Source: CAIVVT01 sp052145115
Lineage (GTDB): Bacteria; Acidobacteriota; Terriglobia; Bryobacterales; Bryobacteraceae
DNA: 64,000 nucleotides
NCBI GenBank assembly: GCA_052145115.1
Contig: JBKQPG010000017.1
Location: 19,320 to 83,319, forward strand
Reading direction: 5' to 3'
The notes below the pieces were generated by a model that did not search any database, was not told where the DNA came from, and saw only the letters and a list, made by a program, of their open reading frames with translations. The position numbers were made by a program, and so were the translations under genes. Position 1 is the first letter of the stretch. Every line of letters begins with the position of its first letter. Below are positions 35,704 through 43,260 of the stretch, piece by piece.

Positions 35704-36177
35704 TTATTTCTTGCGGGTCCAGTGGAAGACTTCGACCTGCTCCTTGCCGGCTTCGACCGAGGTCCATTCCTGGGTCATGTGGTCGTGGTCCTGGAAAGTG
35801 ACAGTCAGGTCCTTGATATGGCCCCCGTCGGGTTTGGCGAGGTTGGTGATGTCGGCGAAGCGGAAGCGGATGGTGGAGGCGTCGGCATCAGGGGCGCGCA
35901 TGCGCGGCTGGTTGCCCATGCTGCAGTAGTGAGTGGCGACGAGGCCGGCGCCGTCGCGGTGGTACATGGTCACCATGTCGGGTTCGGACTGCATTTTCAT
36001 GCTCTCCATGACCGCGGTGTTGTTGCTGATGAGGGTGTAGGTGATGCTGGCCTTGCCGCTGTCGCTCTGCCATTCGCCGGCCAGGGACTGAAGGCTCTTC
36101 CAGGCTGCGTCGACGCCCTCGCCGGCGAGGGCCGGAAGGGCGAGCAGAAGTGAGAATACGAAGATCGTGAGCTTCAT
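35704..36177 (-). CDS. Exported small protein, lipocalin-like
   Basis: A 157-residue protein with a signal peptide (MKLTIFVFSLLLALPALAG) and a predicted all-beta body starting AWKSLQSLAGEWQSDSG and containing ITYTLISNNTAVMES and HYCSMGNQPRM. The Leu-x-Gly-x-Trp start is typical of lipocalin/DUF1579-like barrels that bind small ligands. No catalytic motif or partner gene is visible; periplasmic location is likely. Confidence 0.7.
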   Translation of the reverse strand: MKLTIFVFSLLLALPALAGEGVDAAWKSLQSLAGEWQSDSGKASITYTLISNNTAVMESMKMQSEPDMVTMYHRDGAGLVATHYCSMGNQPRMRAPDADASTIRFRFADITNLAKPDGGHIKDLTVTFQDHDHMTQEWTSVEAGKEQVEVFHWTRKK

Positions 36178-36458
36178 GGCGGGATGATAGCGCAGGCCAA
36201 CCGGCGCGTGGTAGGCCGGAGTTTCATGTCCGAAAGCCCTGGGGCTGGCGTGGCGGAGCTGCTCGGGGTGAGATTCTCCTGGCGCGTGGCGATGGCCTAG
36301 GTCATCCCCAAATGATCCCCTGCATGGCCGTAGCGGTGTTCCCAGAACTGATTGATCATAGCCACAACGGGGCTGGCACCGGCCGGCGAAAGAGTGACCT
36401 CGCGATGAGAGCTCTGGCCGCAGACTCGTCGTCAGGACAAGTCAGTTGCGCAGGGTTG

Positions 36459-37244
36459 CTATTCGACGATTGAAAATGTGTACATCTTACCTAACTGCGC
36501 ACCGGCACTGCTGGATGAATTCAGGCCCGGCGGCAGAACCCCGTATTCTCCTGGCTTTAGATTCGTAAGGCTCAGCCTGAAGGTACGGCTAGCAATTTTC
36601 TTCCCCTCGAAAGGAATCAGATCTCTGGTTGACCCGCCGGAAACGTGCATGACGCCGCCCGTCACGGTTCTGAATTCGCGGTATCCCCTGTTTTCGTGCA
36701 GCTTGAGGAGCTGATATTCCGTGACAGCCACGCCTTCCGGCGCATAGATCAGGATCTCGACTGGTGAGGCGAGTTTGGTGCGGCTGGCTGTTCCTTGGAT
36801 ATTCCCGTTGACATCGCCTTTCACAATGCCAGCAGTGGCGATACTTTTCATGACACCGCCGGTCTTCCAATTGACAACTTCGGGCAACAAATCCCTCCAG
36901 TCGCCATCCTTCTGGTAATAAACGCCGATCTCACGCGCAGTTCCGGAGTCCGCTGCAGCCGGCCCCGACTGTGGCGCTGCTGACGCCGGGGCAGATGCCT
37001 TTGCAGCCATAGCCGAAATGACTTTGTCGGGAACTCCCGCCGTCTTCAGAGCGATCGTCTCGTCAACGCCCAGTTTGTAATTTCCCGGCTGGGTCTGGAC
37101 CATGGTGATAATCACGTCAGTCCCAAGCCCGGCCTTTACCAATTTCACTATGGCGTCGTTGTCGAGGCCCTGGCAGATCGCCAAGCCGCAGAACAACGGC
37201 ACCACTAAGAAGAGTCGAATCAAGGCACGCTTCATGGGCCACAT
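36459..37244 (-). CDS. Exported protein of unknown function
   Basis: A 261-residue protein with a signal peptide (ALIRLFLVVPLFCGLAICQG). An N-terminal module (LDNDAIVKLVKAGLGTDVIITMVQ...AGVPDKVISAM) resembles repeats predicting helix pairs seen in secreted acidobacterial proteins. It is followed by an Ala/Ser-Pro linker and a beta-rich domain (about 120-261) with SLTNLKPGEYGVLPPG. The ATG three codons downstream (37235) is an equally likely start. GC content is lower than average here. The 281-bp gap before the 35704 gene shows no gene or clear motif. Confidence 0.7.
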   Translation of the reverse strand: MWPMKRALIRLFLVVPLFCGLAICQGLDNDAIVKLVKAGLGTDVIITMVQTQPGNYKLGVDETIALKTAGVPDKVISAMAAKASAPASAAPQSGPAAADSGTAREIGVYYQKDGDWRDLLPEVVNWKTGGVMKSIATAGIVKGDVNGNIQGTASRTKLASPVEILIYAPEGVAVTEYQLLKLHENRGYREFRTVTGGVMHVSGGSTRDLIPFEGKKIASRTFRLSLTNLKPGEYGVLPPGLNSSSSAGAQLGKMYTFSIVE

Positions 37245-37355
37245 TCTACGTCAGCCTGCATCGGGCGGTCCAGCAGCTGCTGGGGTAATCCGATCTGAAA
37301 ATCAAGAAATCTGGACGCGGACTAAGAAGAGACCGCACGCGACCGGACGCACGAA

Positions 37356-38690
37356 CTACTGCTTGATCACCGTGCCATCGCGGCGGCGGATGACGCCCCA
37401 GCCGCCGTTATATCGGCCGCGGGGGCCGCGCTCGCCGGTGCCGTAGGGGTATTTCTTCGCGGCGGCTTCGTCGACTTCGATGCCCCAGCCAGGGGCTTCG
37501 TTGACCCAATAATAGCCGTTCTTGATGAGGGGGCAGCCGGGGAAGACTTCCTTCACGGGGTCGGGGAACTGGTAGCACTCCTGGATGCCGAAGTTCCAGC
37601 AGGCGATGTCGAGGGTGATGTTGGCGGCGTGGCCGATGGGCGAGATATCGCCGGGGCCGTGCCAGGCGGTTTTGACGCCGAAGATCTCGCCGAGCGCGGC
37701 GATTTTGCGGCAGGGGGTGAGGCCGCCGGCCTGCGTGACGTGGACGCGGATGAAGTCGATGAGGCGCTCGGAGATGAGCGGAGTCCACTCGTGCGGGGAG
37801 TTAAAGAGCTCGCCCATGGCCAGCGGCGTGGCGCACTGCTGGCGGATGAGGCGGAACCACTGGATGTCTTCGGGCGAGAGGACGTCCTCGAGGAAGAAGA
37901 GGCGGAAGCGCTCGACTTCCTTGGCGAAACGGACGGCCTGGGTAGGCGAGACGCGCTCATGGACGTCGTGCAGGATCTCGAGCTCGTCGCCGAACTCATC
38001 GCGGACGGCGGCAAACATCTTGATGGCGCGATGCATGTAGGCTTCGGGCTCGAAGACCGGCTCGTCGTGGAGCTTTTCGACCTTGACGTCAGCCGCGCCG
38101 CCGCCGTAGGCCGCCATGCCGGGCACGCCGACCTGGACGCGGATGGTGCGGAAGCCCTTCGCCTGCAGCTTGCGGACGGAGTCGAAGAGCTGCGGCATGT
38201 CGGCGCCGGAGGCGTGCGAGTAACAGTCGACGGCCTCGCGGCACTTGCCGCCGAGGAGCTGGTAGACGGGCAGGCCGCACTGGCGTCCCTTGATGTCCCA
38301 GAGGGCCTGGTCGACGCCGCTGATGGCGTTGTTGAGCACGGGGCCGTTGCGCCAGTAGGAGGAGTTGTACATGGCCTGCCAGAGGTCGTCGATGCGATCG
38401 GCCGGGCGTCCGATGAGGAAGGGCTTCAGATACTTCTCCACAGCCGTTACGACAACCTCGGCACGTTGAGTGAAGGTCGCGCAGCCGTAGCCGTAGAGGC
38501 CGTCCTGGTCGGTGAGGATTTTCACCACGACCAGGCGCACGCCGTCGGGCGCGGTGGCAATCACCTGGACGTCATGGATCTTGGGACTGGGCAGGGCGCG
38601 GGCGGCTTTGGCGGCTTGCGCGTCAGCGGCTATCTGGCGCGGGGTCAGGGCACCGGCAGCAACCAGGCTTAACAAAGAGCGGCGATTCAT
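37356..38690 (-). CDS. Exported mannonate/gluconate dehydratase-like enolase-superfamily enzyme
   Basis: A 444-residue enzyme with a short signal (NRRSLLSLVAAGALTP) and the enolase-superfamily barrel of the ManD (D-mannonate/D-gluconate dehydratase) subgroup. Visible blocks are HDVHERVSPTQA, FFLEDVLSPED (Glu ligand), MGELFNSPHEW, IRVHVTQAGGL, WHGPGDISPIGHAAN and the late WNFGIQE. Beta-elimination of water from a sugar acid is expected. The ATG at 38690 has AAGGAG six bases upstream; the frame continues upstream without a credible start. It follows ccmD across a 260-bp repeat-containing gap. Confidence 0.88.
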   Translation of the reverse strand: MNRRSLLSLVAAGALTPRQIAADAQAAKAARALPSPKIHDVQVIATAPDGVRLVVVKILTDQDGLYGYGCATFTQRAEVVVTAVEKYLKPFLIGRPADRIDDLWQAMYNSSYWRNGPVLNNAISGVDQALWDIKGRQCGLPVYQLLGGKCREAVDCYSHASGADMPQLFDSVRKLQAKGFRTIRVQVGVPGMAAYGGGAADVKVEKLHDEPVFEPEAYMHRAIKMFAAVRDEFGDELEILHDVHERVSPTQAVRFAKEVERFRLFFLEDVLSPEDIQWFRLIRQQCATPLAMGELFNSPHEWTPLISERLIDFIRVHVTQAGGLTPCRKIAALGEIFGVKTAWHGPGDISPIGHAANITLDIACWNFGIQECYQFPDPVKEVFPGCPLIKNGYYWVNEAPGWGIEVDEAAAKKYPYGTGERGPRGRYNGGWGVIRRRDGTVIKQ

Positions 38691-38873
38691 GGGAACTCCT
38701 TCAAAGATCAATTGCTGGCAACGCCCGACTCGATGAGACGGCCGAAACGGAACACTCCAACATATCGCGTTCCGGGCGCGAGGCTGGAGACTCCTGGAGG
38801 AAGCAACGGAGCCGGACCTAGCGCTCCGGCGCAGACCTGGCGGTCCGCCCCACGAAACGCATCCGCTCCCTGA

Positions 38874-38939
38874 CGGTCGCGGCTCAGAAACAGCGCAACC
38901 GCCCCCTTTGGTCGCGGCTCCAAAAGACGGTCGCGGCCA
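38874..38939. repeat. Three tandem-spaced CGGTCGCGGCTC repeats
   Basis: CGGTCGCGGCTC or one- to two-base variants occur at 38874-38885, 38909-38920 and 38928-38939 in the gap between ccmD and the dehydratase gene. The rest of the 260-bp gap has no ribosome-site-supported gene. It looks like a dispersed intergenic repeat cluster. Confidence 0.5.
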
Positions 38940-38950
38940 GGGAAGACGGT

Positions 38951-39115
38951 TCAGGCCTTGCCGTGATCCTCCAGCATACGTCGCAGAACGTCGATCTGGG
39001 AGCGGAGCTTGCCCTCGCGGCTGACCAGCGTGAGGACGTAGACCAGAAGAATCACCCACACGGCGATGAGACCGTAGGCCAGGTATTCGAAGTTGCGGGC
39101 GGCGGCGTCGTTCAT
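38951..39115 (-). CDS. ccmD: CcmD-like haem exporter subunit
   Basis: A 54-residue protein with one membrane helix (YLAYGLIAVWVILLVYVLTL) followed by a basic, helical cytoplasmic tail (SREGKLRSQIDVLRRML), the standard CcmD layout. It starts 27 bp after ccmC and is the last gene of the ccm operon. CcmD helps release haem-loaded CcmE from the CcmABC complex. It is short and easily missed in annotation. Confidence 0.85.
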   Translation of the reverse strand: MNDAAARNFEYLAYGLIAVWVILLVYVLTLVSREGKLRSQIDVLRRMLEDHGKA

Positions 39116-39142
39116 GAGATTGTTCCTCTTAAGATGGCCGGA

Positions 39143-39829
39143 TCAGAATGCGTGGATTTCGCGGCGCAGGGCGTCGAGCTCGCGCTGGCGGCGCTCCTGG
39201 CCCATGCGGATCGTGATGAGGATGACCGCGATCAACAGGATCGGCAGCCAGTTGCCGTACAGCATGCGGCGGTAGGCGGAGTCCATCGTGCCGCCGCCGT
39301 AAAGCACGGGCTGCGGGTGCTGGGTGCGGAACCACTTGATGGAGAAGAAGACGAAGGGCACGACACTGAAGCTGAGGATCGACATGACGGCGGCCAGGCG
39401 GGCGCGCTCGGTGGGTTCCTCGATGGCGTCGCGCAGCACCAGGTAACCAGCGTAGAGCAGCCAGCAGACGAGCATCGAGGTGAGGCGCCAGTCCCAGGTC
39501 CACCAGATGCCCCAGATGATGCGCGCCCAGATCATGCCGGTGACCAGGTTGGCCGCGCCGAAGGCCAGCCCGACTTCGGTGACCGACACGGCGAAGGCAT
39601 CCCAGGCGAGATTGCGCGAACGGAGATAGGCGATGGCCGCGATCAGGGCCATGAAGAAGCACAGGAAGCAGGTGAAGGCGCAGGGGACGTGAAAGAAAAT
39701 GATGCGGAAGATGGCGCCCTGGAAGGCCTCGTCGGGGAGCTGGGTCAGCATGACCCAGATGTTGCGCGCCAGCAGCGCGGCGGCGATGACGCCGAGGGCG
39801 TACAGGATTTTCTGTTTCGTCTGTTTCAT
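39143..39829 (-). CDS. ccmC: Haem transporter subunit CcmC
   Basis: A six-helix membrane protein of 228 residues that loads haem onto CcmE. The periplasmic Trp-rich haem-handling motif is present (GIWWTWDWRLTS), with the two conserved His-containing loops (FFHVPCA and RTQHPQP). The ATG at 39829 (MKQTKQKI) matches family N termini; a longer frame adds a non-family leader. It is between ccmB and ccmD. Confidence 0.94.
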   Translation of the reverse strand: MKQTKQKILYALGVIAAALLARNIWVMLTQLPDEAFQGAIFRIIFFHVPCAFTCFLCFFMALIAAIAYLRSRNLAWDAFAVSVTEVGLAFGAANLVTGMIWARIIWGIWWTWDWRLTSMLVCWLLYAGYLVLRDAIEEPTERARLAAVMSILSFSVVPFVFFSIKWFRTQHPQPVLYGGGTMDSAYRRMLYGNWLPILLIAVILITIRMGQERRQRELDALRREIHAF

Positions 39830-39896
39830 CAATGGCCTCGTAGCAACGACTTTTTGCACAGCGCAATTTCTGCGGCGCGCAGGCCGCGGCGGCGAA

Positions 39897-40577
39897 TCAA
39901 CCCACAAGAACAGTGTCGATCAACGCGACCGCCAGCGCGGTGAAGATCACATCGAATCCAAACAGCATTCTGACCCAGGCGAGCTCGTCGCCGCTGATGG
40001 GCTGGCCGGCGAGGATGAGCGTGGTGAGGCGCATCGACGCCATGAGACAGGGGATCATCACCGGATAAACCAGCATCGGCAGCATGAGCTCGCGCAGGCG
40101 CAGGTTGACGGTGAGCGCCGAAAAGACCGTGCCGACGACGGTCATGCCCCAGGTGCCTAGCAGCAGGACCAGCGCCAGCCAGAGGGGCTGGAGGGTCCAA
40201 TGGATGTTATAAAAGATGCCGAACACGGGCAGACAAATGCACTCGATGGCGAGCAGCAGGAGGTAGTTGGCGAGGGCCTTGCCGAGAAACAGCGCCGCGC
40301 CGGGCAGAGGCGAGGCGATGAGCGCGTCGAGACAATCGTTGGCCAGCTCGCGGGCGAAGCTGCGGTTGAGAATCAGGACGCCGGCGAAGGCGAAGACCAG
40401 CCACAACAGGCCGCCGCTGATCTCGCGCGTCATGTCGGAAGTGGGTTCGAAGGCGAAGCTGAACAGCAGCAGGATGACCAGGGCGAAGGAGAGCGAGGCG
40501 TTGAGGGCTTCCTTGGTGCGCAGCTCGCTGCGCAGATCCTTGGCGGCGATGGTCAGCATCTGGCGGAGAAACGTCAC
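39897..40577 (-). CDS. ccmB: Haem exporter permease CcmB
   Basis: A 226-residue ABC permease with six predicted helices (LSFALVILLLFSFAF, LLWLVFAFAGVLIL, LLLLAIECICLPVFG and others) and the CcmB signature RSFARELANDCLDALIASPL. The GTG start overlaps the ccmA stop by 4 bp (GTGA), indicating coupling to ccmA. The upstream continuation of the frame is only antisense-like sequence over ccmA. Confidence 0.93.
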   Translation of the reverse strand: MTFLRQMLTIAAKDLRSELRTKEALNASLSFALVILLLFSFAFEPTSDMTREISGGLLWLVFAFAGVLILNRSFARELANDCLDALIASPLPGAALFLGKALANYLLLLAIECICLPVFGIFYNIHWTLQPLWLALVLLLGTWGMTVVGTVFSALTVNLRLRELMLPMLVYPVMIPCLMASMRLTTLILAGQPISGDELAWVRMLFGFDVIFTALAVALIDTVLVG

Positions 40578-41275
40578 GAGGCTTCTCCGTAGGTGCTGTA
40601 CAGCCAGCCCGGGTCGGCGAGCATTTCGGGCGTGCGGGGCCCAAGATGGGCCATGCGGCCGCGGGTCAACAGGACGACGTGCGAGGCCAGCTCCATGGCT
40701 TCGCGCAGCTGATGGGTGGACATGACAACCGTGCCGCCGGAGGCCAGGGTGTCGCGCAGCAGGCCCTGCAGAAGGGCGATGGCGCGGTCGTCGAGGGAGG
40801 TGAAGGGCTCGTCCAGCAGCAGCAGTTTGGGGTTGTGGAGGAAGGCGCGGGCCAGGGCCAGGCGCTGGCGCATGCCGCGTGAAAACTCGCGAACCGGGCT
40901 GTCCTTGACACGGTCGAGGGCCGTGCGCGCGAGCCACTCCAAGGCCGATGTGTGCGGGTCGGGCAAGGCATAGAGCGCGGCGTAGAGCTTCAGGTTTTCG
41001 TAGGCCGAAAGCTCGTCGTAAATCGCGATGCCGTGGCCGATGATGCCGGTGAGAGCGCGCGAGGCGCGGTCGGCGTGGTCCTTTTCGAAGAGGCTGACTC
41101 GGCCTTTCGTGGGGCGGGAGAGGCCGGCCAGGATGCGCAGCAGAGTGGTTTTGCCGGCGCCGTTGCGGCCCAGCAGAGCGACGCACTGGCCCGGGCCGGC
41201 ATCGAAACTGATGTCGCGCAGAGCGGGGTAATCGCCGTAATACTTCCAGACCGCGTCGACGGCCAGCGACTTCAT
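40574..41275 (-). CDS. ccmA: Haem exporter ATP-binding protein CcmA
   Basis: A 233-residue ABC ATPase: Walker A GRNGAGKTTLL near residue 36, signature SRGMRQRLALARA, Walker B LLLLDEPFTSLDD and the switch His in STHQLREA. With CcmB it powers release of holo-CcmE. The ATG at 41275 overlaps the stop of the upstream membrane-protein gene by 4 bp. Confidence 0.94.
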   Translation of the reverse strand: MKSLAVDAVWKYYGDYPALRDISFDAGPGQCVALLGRNGAGKTTLLRILAGLSRPTKGRVSLFEKDHADRASRALTGIIGHGIAIYDELSAYENLKLYAALYALPDPHTSALEWLARTALDRVKDSPVREFSRGMRQRLALARAFLHNPKLLLLDEPFTSLDDRAIALLQGLLRDTLASGGTVVMSTHQLREAMELASHVVLLTRGRMAHLGPRTPEMLADPGWLYSTYGEAS

Positions 41276-42318
41276 GCCTTGCGGCCGCTCCCCTTCCCGC
41301 CTTTGAGATACATGGCCACGAAACCGAGGACCAGGATGGCCAGGCACAAAGCGAGGACCTTGTAAATGTTGCGCTCGTAGCCGGGGGGCAGAATGGTGTC
41401 GATGGTCGGACCGTCGTCCTCGGCCTGATCCTGGGGCGTGCTCGTGGCGGCGCGCAGCGTGCCGGCGCCGGTAACGGAGACCTTGTAGGAAGGCGTGTTG
41501 ATCGAATAAATCGGGAAGCCGTTTTGCGGGTCCTTGCCGAGCGGCTGCAGCGCGTCGCCGGTGGCCTCCATGCCTCTCGGCAACACCAGCCGCACGGGCG
41601 CGCCGGTGTCGAGGACGCGGCCGGAGTAGGAGTCCGTCGCGGGCGCGGGATACGAGAGTTCGAAGCGCGTCTCGCCGGGCTTGACGGGATAATCAATCGC
41701 GTAGACGCCCTTTTCGCGCTGCGGCGTGAGCTCGCGCTCCAGCGGCAGACCACCGGGCGCGGTGACGCGCGCCTTGGCCTGCCCGGCCGTGACGCCCTGC
41801 GGCAGGAAGAAGCGCGCGGTACCGGTCCTGGCGTCGTACCAGGTGAGCAGCGAGTCGTTCTGGTAGATGATCATCTCCGTCACGTAGAGCTGCTGGCCGT
41901 CGCTTTCCAGAAACACGAGGTGCTGCGAGACGCGGGCCGCGGCGAGCTTGGCCTTGACGTCCCAGACGTCCATCTCGACGCCGCTCTTGGGGGCGTTGGG
42001 CGGCAGGTTCTGACTGTACTGAACGCCCTGCCAGTTGGCCTGGACCAGGAACATGCCTTCACCGGCGTTGTCGAAGCGGAAGCTGCCGTCGGGGCCGGTC
42101 TCGGTGCGGCCGATGGGCTTCATGCCGCCCTCGCCGAGGGCGGTGAGACGGACGGTGACGCCGGCGGCGGGCTTGCCAGTGGTCTTATTGAGGACCGTGC
42201 CATCGACGGCCAGGGCCGGGAGCGCGAGGGCCAGGAGCAGCGCCAGTGCTGCTGCCGTGTTTCCATACACGCGGGCGCGCGTCGATGGGAAAAGTTCGAA
42301 GGAACGAGTGCGGCGCAT
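41272..42318 (-). CDS. Membrane-anchored carboxypeptidase-regulatory-like protein in the ccm operon
   Basis: A 348-residue protein not part of the standard ccm set. It has a signal/anchor segment (AAALALLLALALPALA), a carboxypeptidase-regulatory-like beta domain (VLNKTTGKPAAGVTVRLTAL...GRTETGPDGSFRFDNAGEG), a second beta-rich region, and a C-terminal membrane helix (VLALCLAILVLGFVAMYL) with a basic tail. Most of it would face the periplasm. The start overlaps the upstream stop by one base (TGATG) and its stop overlaps ccmA by four, so it is firmly in the operon. The role is unknown; a periplasmic scaffold for haem handling is possible. Confidence 0.82.
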   Translation of the reverse strand: MRRTRSFELFPSTRARVYGNTAAALALLLALALPALAVDGTVLNKTTGKPAAGVTVRLTALGEGGMKPIGRTETGPDGSFRFDNAGEGMFLVQANWQGVQYSQNLPPNAPKSGVEMDVWDVKAKLAAARVSQHLVFLESDGQQLYVTEMIIYQNDSLLTWYDARTGTARFFLPQGVTAGQAKARVTAPGGLPLERELTPQREKGVYAIDYPVKPGETRFELSYPAPATDSYSGRVLDTGAPVRLVLPRGMEATGDALQPLGKDPQNGFPIYSINTPSYKVSVTGAGTLRAATSTPQDQAEDDGPTIDTILPPGYERNIYKVLALCLAILVLGFVAMYLKGGKGSGRKA

Positions 42319-42749
42319 CAGGCGTGGGCCTCCGGAGCGACACCCGCGTCCATCGGCTTGCCGCATTCGCCGCAGAATTTCATGGGCTTGTCGAAGCGCG
42401 CGTTGCAATGGGGACAGATCGCGGCGGGGGCCGGGCGCGGGGCGGCAGCGGGCGCCTTGGCTGGCGGCGCAGGCACAGGCGCGGCGCCGGTGAGGGCATC
42501 GATCTGGGCCATCACACGGGCGAGTTCCTCCTGCAGGCCGAGCTTGCTCTTCTCGTAGTCGGAGTCCGAGAGCTTCCCCAGACGGAACTCGAAGGTCAGG
42601 TCGCGGAGGTTCTCGTAAATAGCGGCCTTGCGCTCCTCGAGATGGGCCGCCGGTTTGGGCGGCGGGCCGGCGGGCAGGTCCGACGGACGAACCCAGAAGA
42701 CCAGCAGCAGCACGAGCGCAAACAGGGCGATGGAGGAAGCGATGAACAT
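42318..42749 (-). CDS. CcmI-like membrane protein with zinc ribbon
   Basis: A 143-residue protein with one N-terminal helix (FIASSIALFALVLLLVFWV), a helical segment (LRDLTFEFRLGKLSDSDYE) like the CcmI N-terminal cytoplasmic region, an Ala/Pro linker, and a C-terminal zinc ribbon C-x2-C...C-x2-C (CPHCNARF, FCGECGKP). It overlaps the next gene by one base and starts 16 bp after ccmH. The fusion of a CcmI-type anchor with a rubredoxin-like knuckle is unusual and its function is not established. Confidence 0.78.
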   Translation of the reverse strand: MFIASSIALFALVLLLVFWVRPSDLPAGPPPKPAAHLEERKAAIYENLRDLTFEFRLGKLSDSDYEKSKLGLQEELARVMAQIDALTGAAPVPAPPAKAPAAAPRPAPAAICPHCNARFDKPMKFCGECGKPMDAGVAPEAHA

Positions 42750-42765
42750 CTACTTCAAATTGATA

Positions 42766-43260
42766 TCACTTCGCGTCCGGGTCCATGTCCGCGAGGTCTT
42801 TTTCGATGCGGTTGCGGTAGCGCGTCAGTTCGGGGCTCTCCGCGGCTGCGGCGGCCGGCGCGGGGCGGCGGACGAGATAGCGCCGCAGGATCAGCCACAG
42901 CAGCGCCAGGCCGGCGCCGAGACCGGCATAGGGCATGATCCAACTGATGAGATAGAAGCCCTCGGCCGGAGGCTGGCGCAGGATCACCTTGCCGTACTGC
43001 TTCACGAACGCATCCAGAATTTGCTGGTCGGTCATGCCGGCTTCGACCATCTCGAGCAGCCGGGCGCGCGCGGGATCGGCGAAGTGGCAGCCCTGCATGG
43101 TGCAACTCGCAATGCTGTAGTTGCAGCCGCACTGGCAGGTGAGCAACTCGCCCAGGGCGCGCACGCGCGAATTCTGCATCGGCACGCTGCCCGTGACCAG
43201 CGCGGCGGAGATGAGCACCGCCAGGGCGAGGCTACTTCTCAACGGCAGTTTGCTTGGCAT
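42766..43260 (-). CDS. ccmH: Cytochrome c biogenesis protein CcmH/NrfF-like, Cys-rich variant
   Basis: Delivers reduced apocytochrome c to the ligation complex. The 164-residue protein has a signal-like N terminus, a helical bundle, and a C-terminal membrane helix (GLGAGLALLWLILRRYL). The classical redox motif LRCxxC is replaced by LLTCQCGCN (Cys 42, 44, 46), with further Cys at 53 and 58 (IASCTMQGC). MVEAGMTDQQILDAFVKQYG is the normal CcmH core. The start ATG at 43260 overlaps ccmF by 29 bp. Confidence 0.88.
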   Translation of the reverse strand: MPSKLPLRSSLALAVLISAALVTGSVPMQNSRVRALGELLTCQCGCNYSIASCTMQGCHFADPARARLLEMVEAGMTDQQILDAFVKQYGKVILRQPPAEGFYLISWIMPYAGLGAGLALLWLILRRYLVRRPAPAAAAAESPELTRYRNRIEKDLADMDPDAK

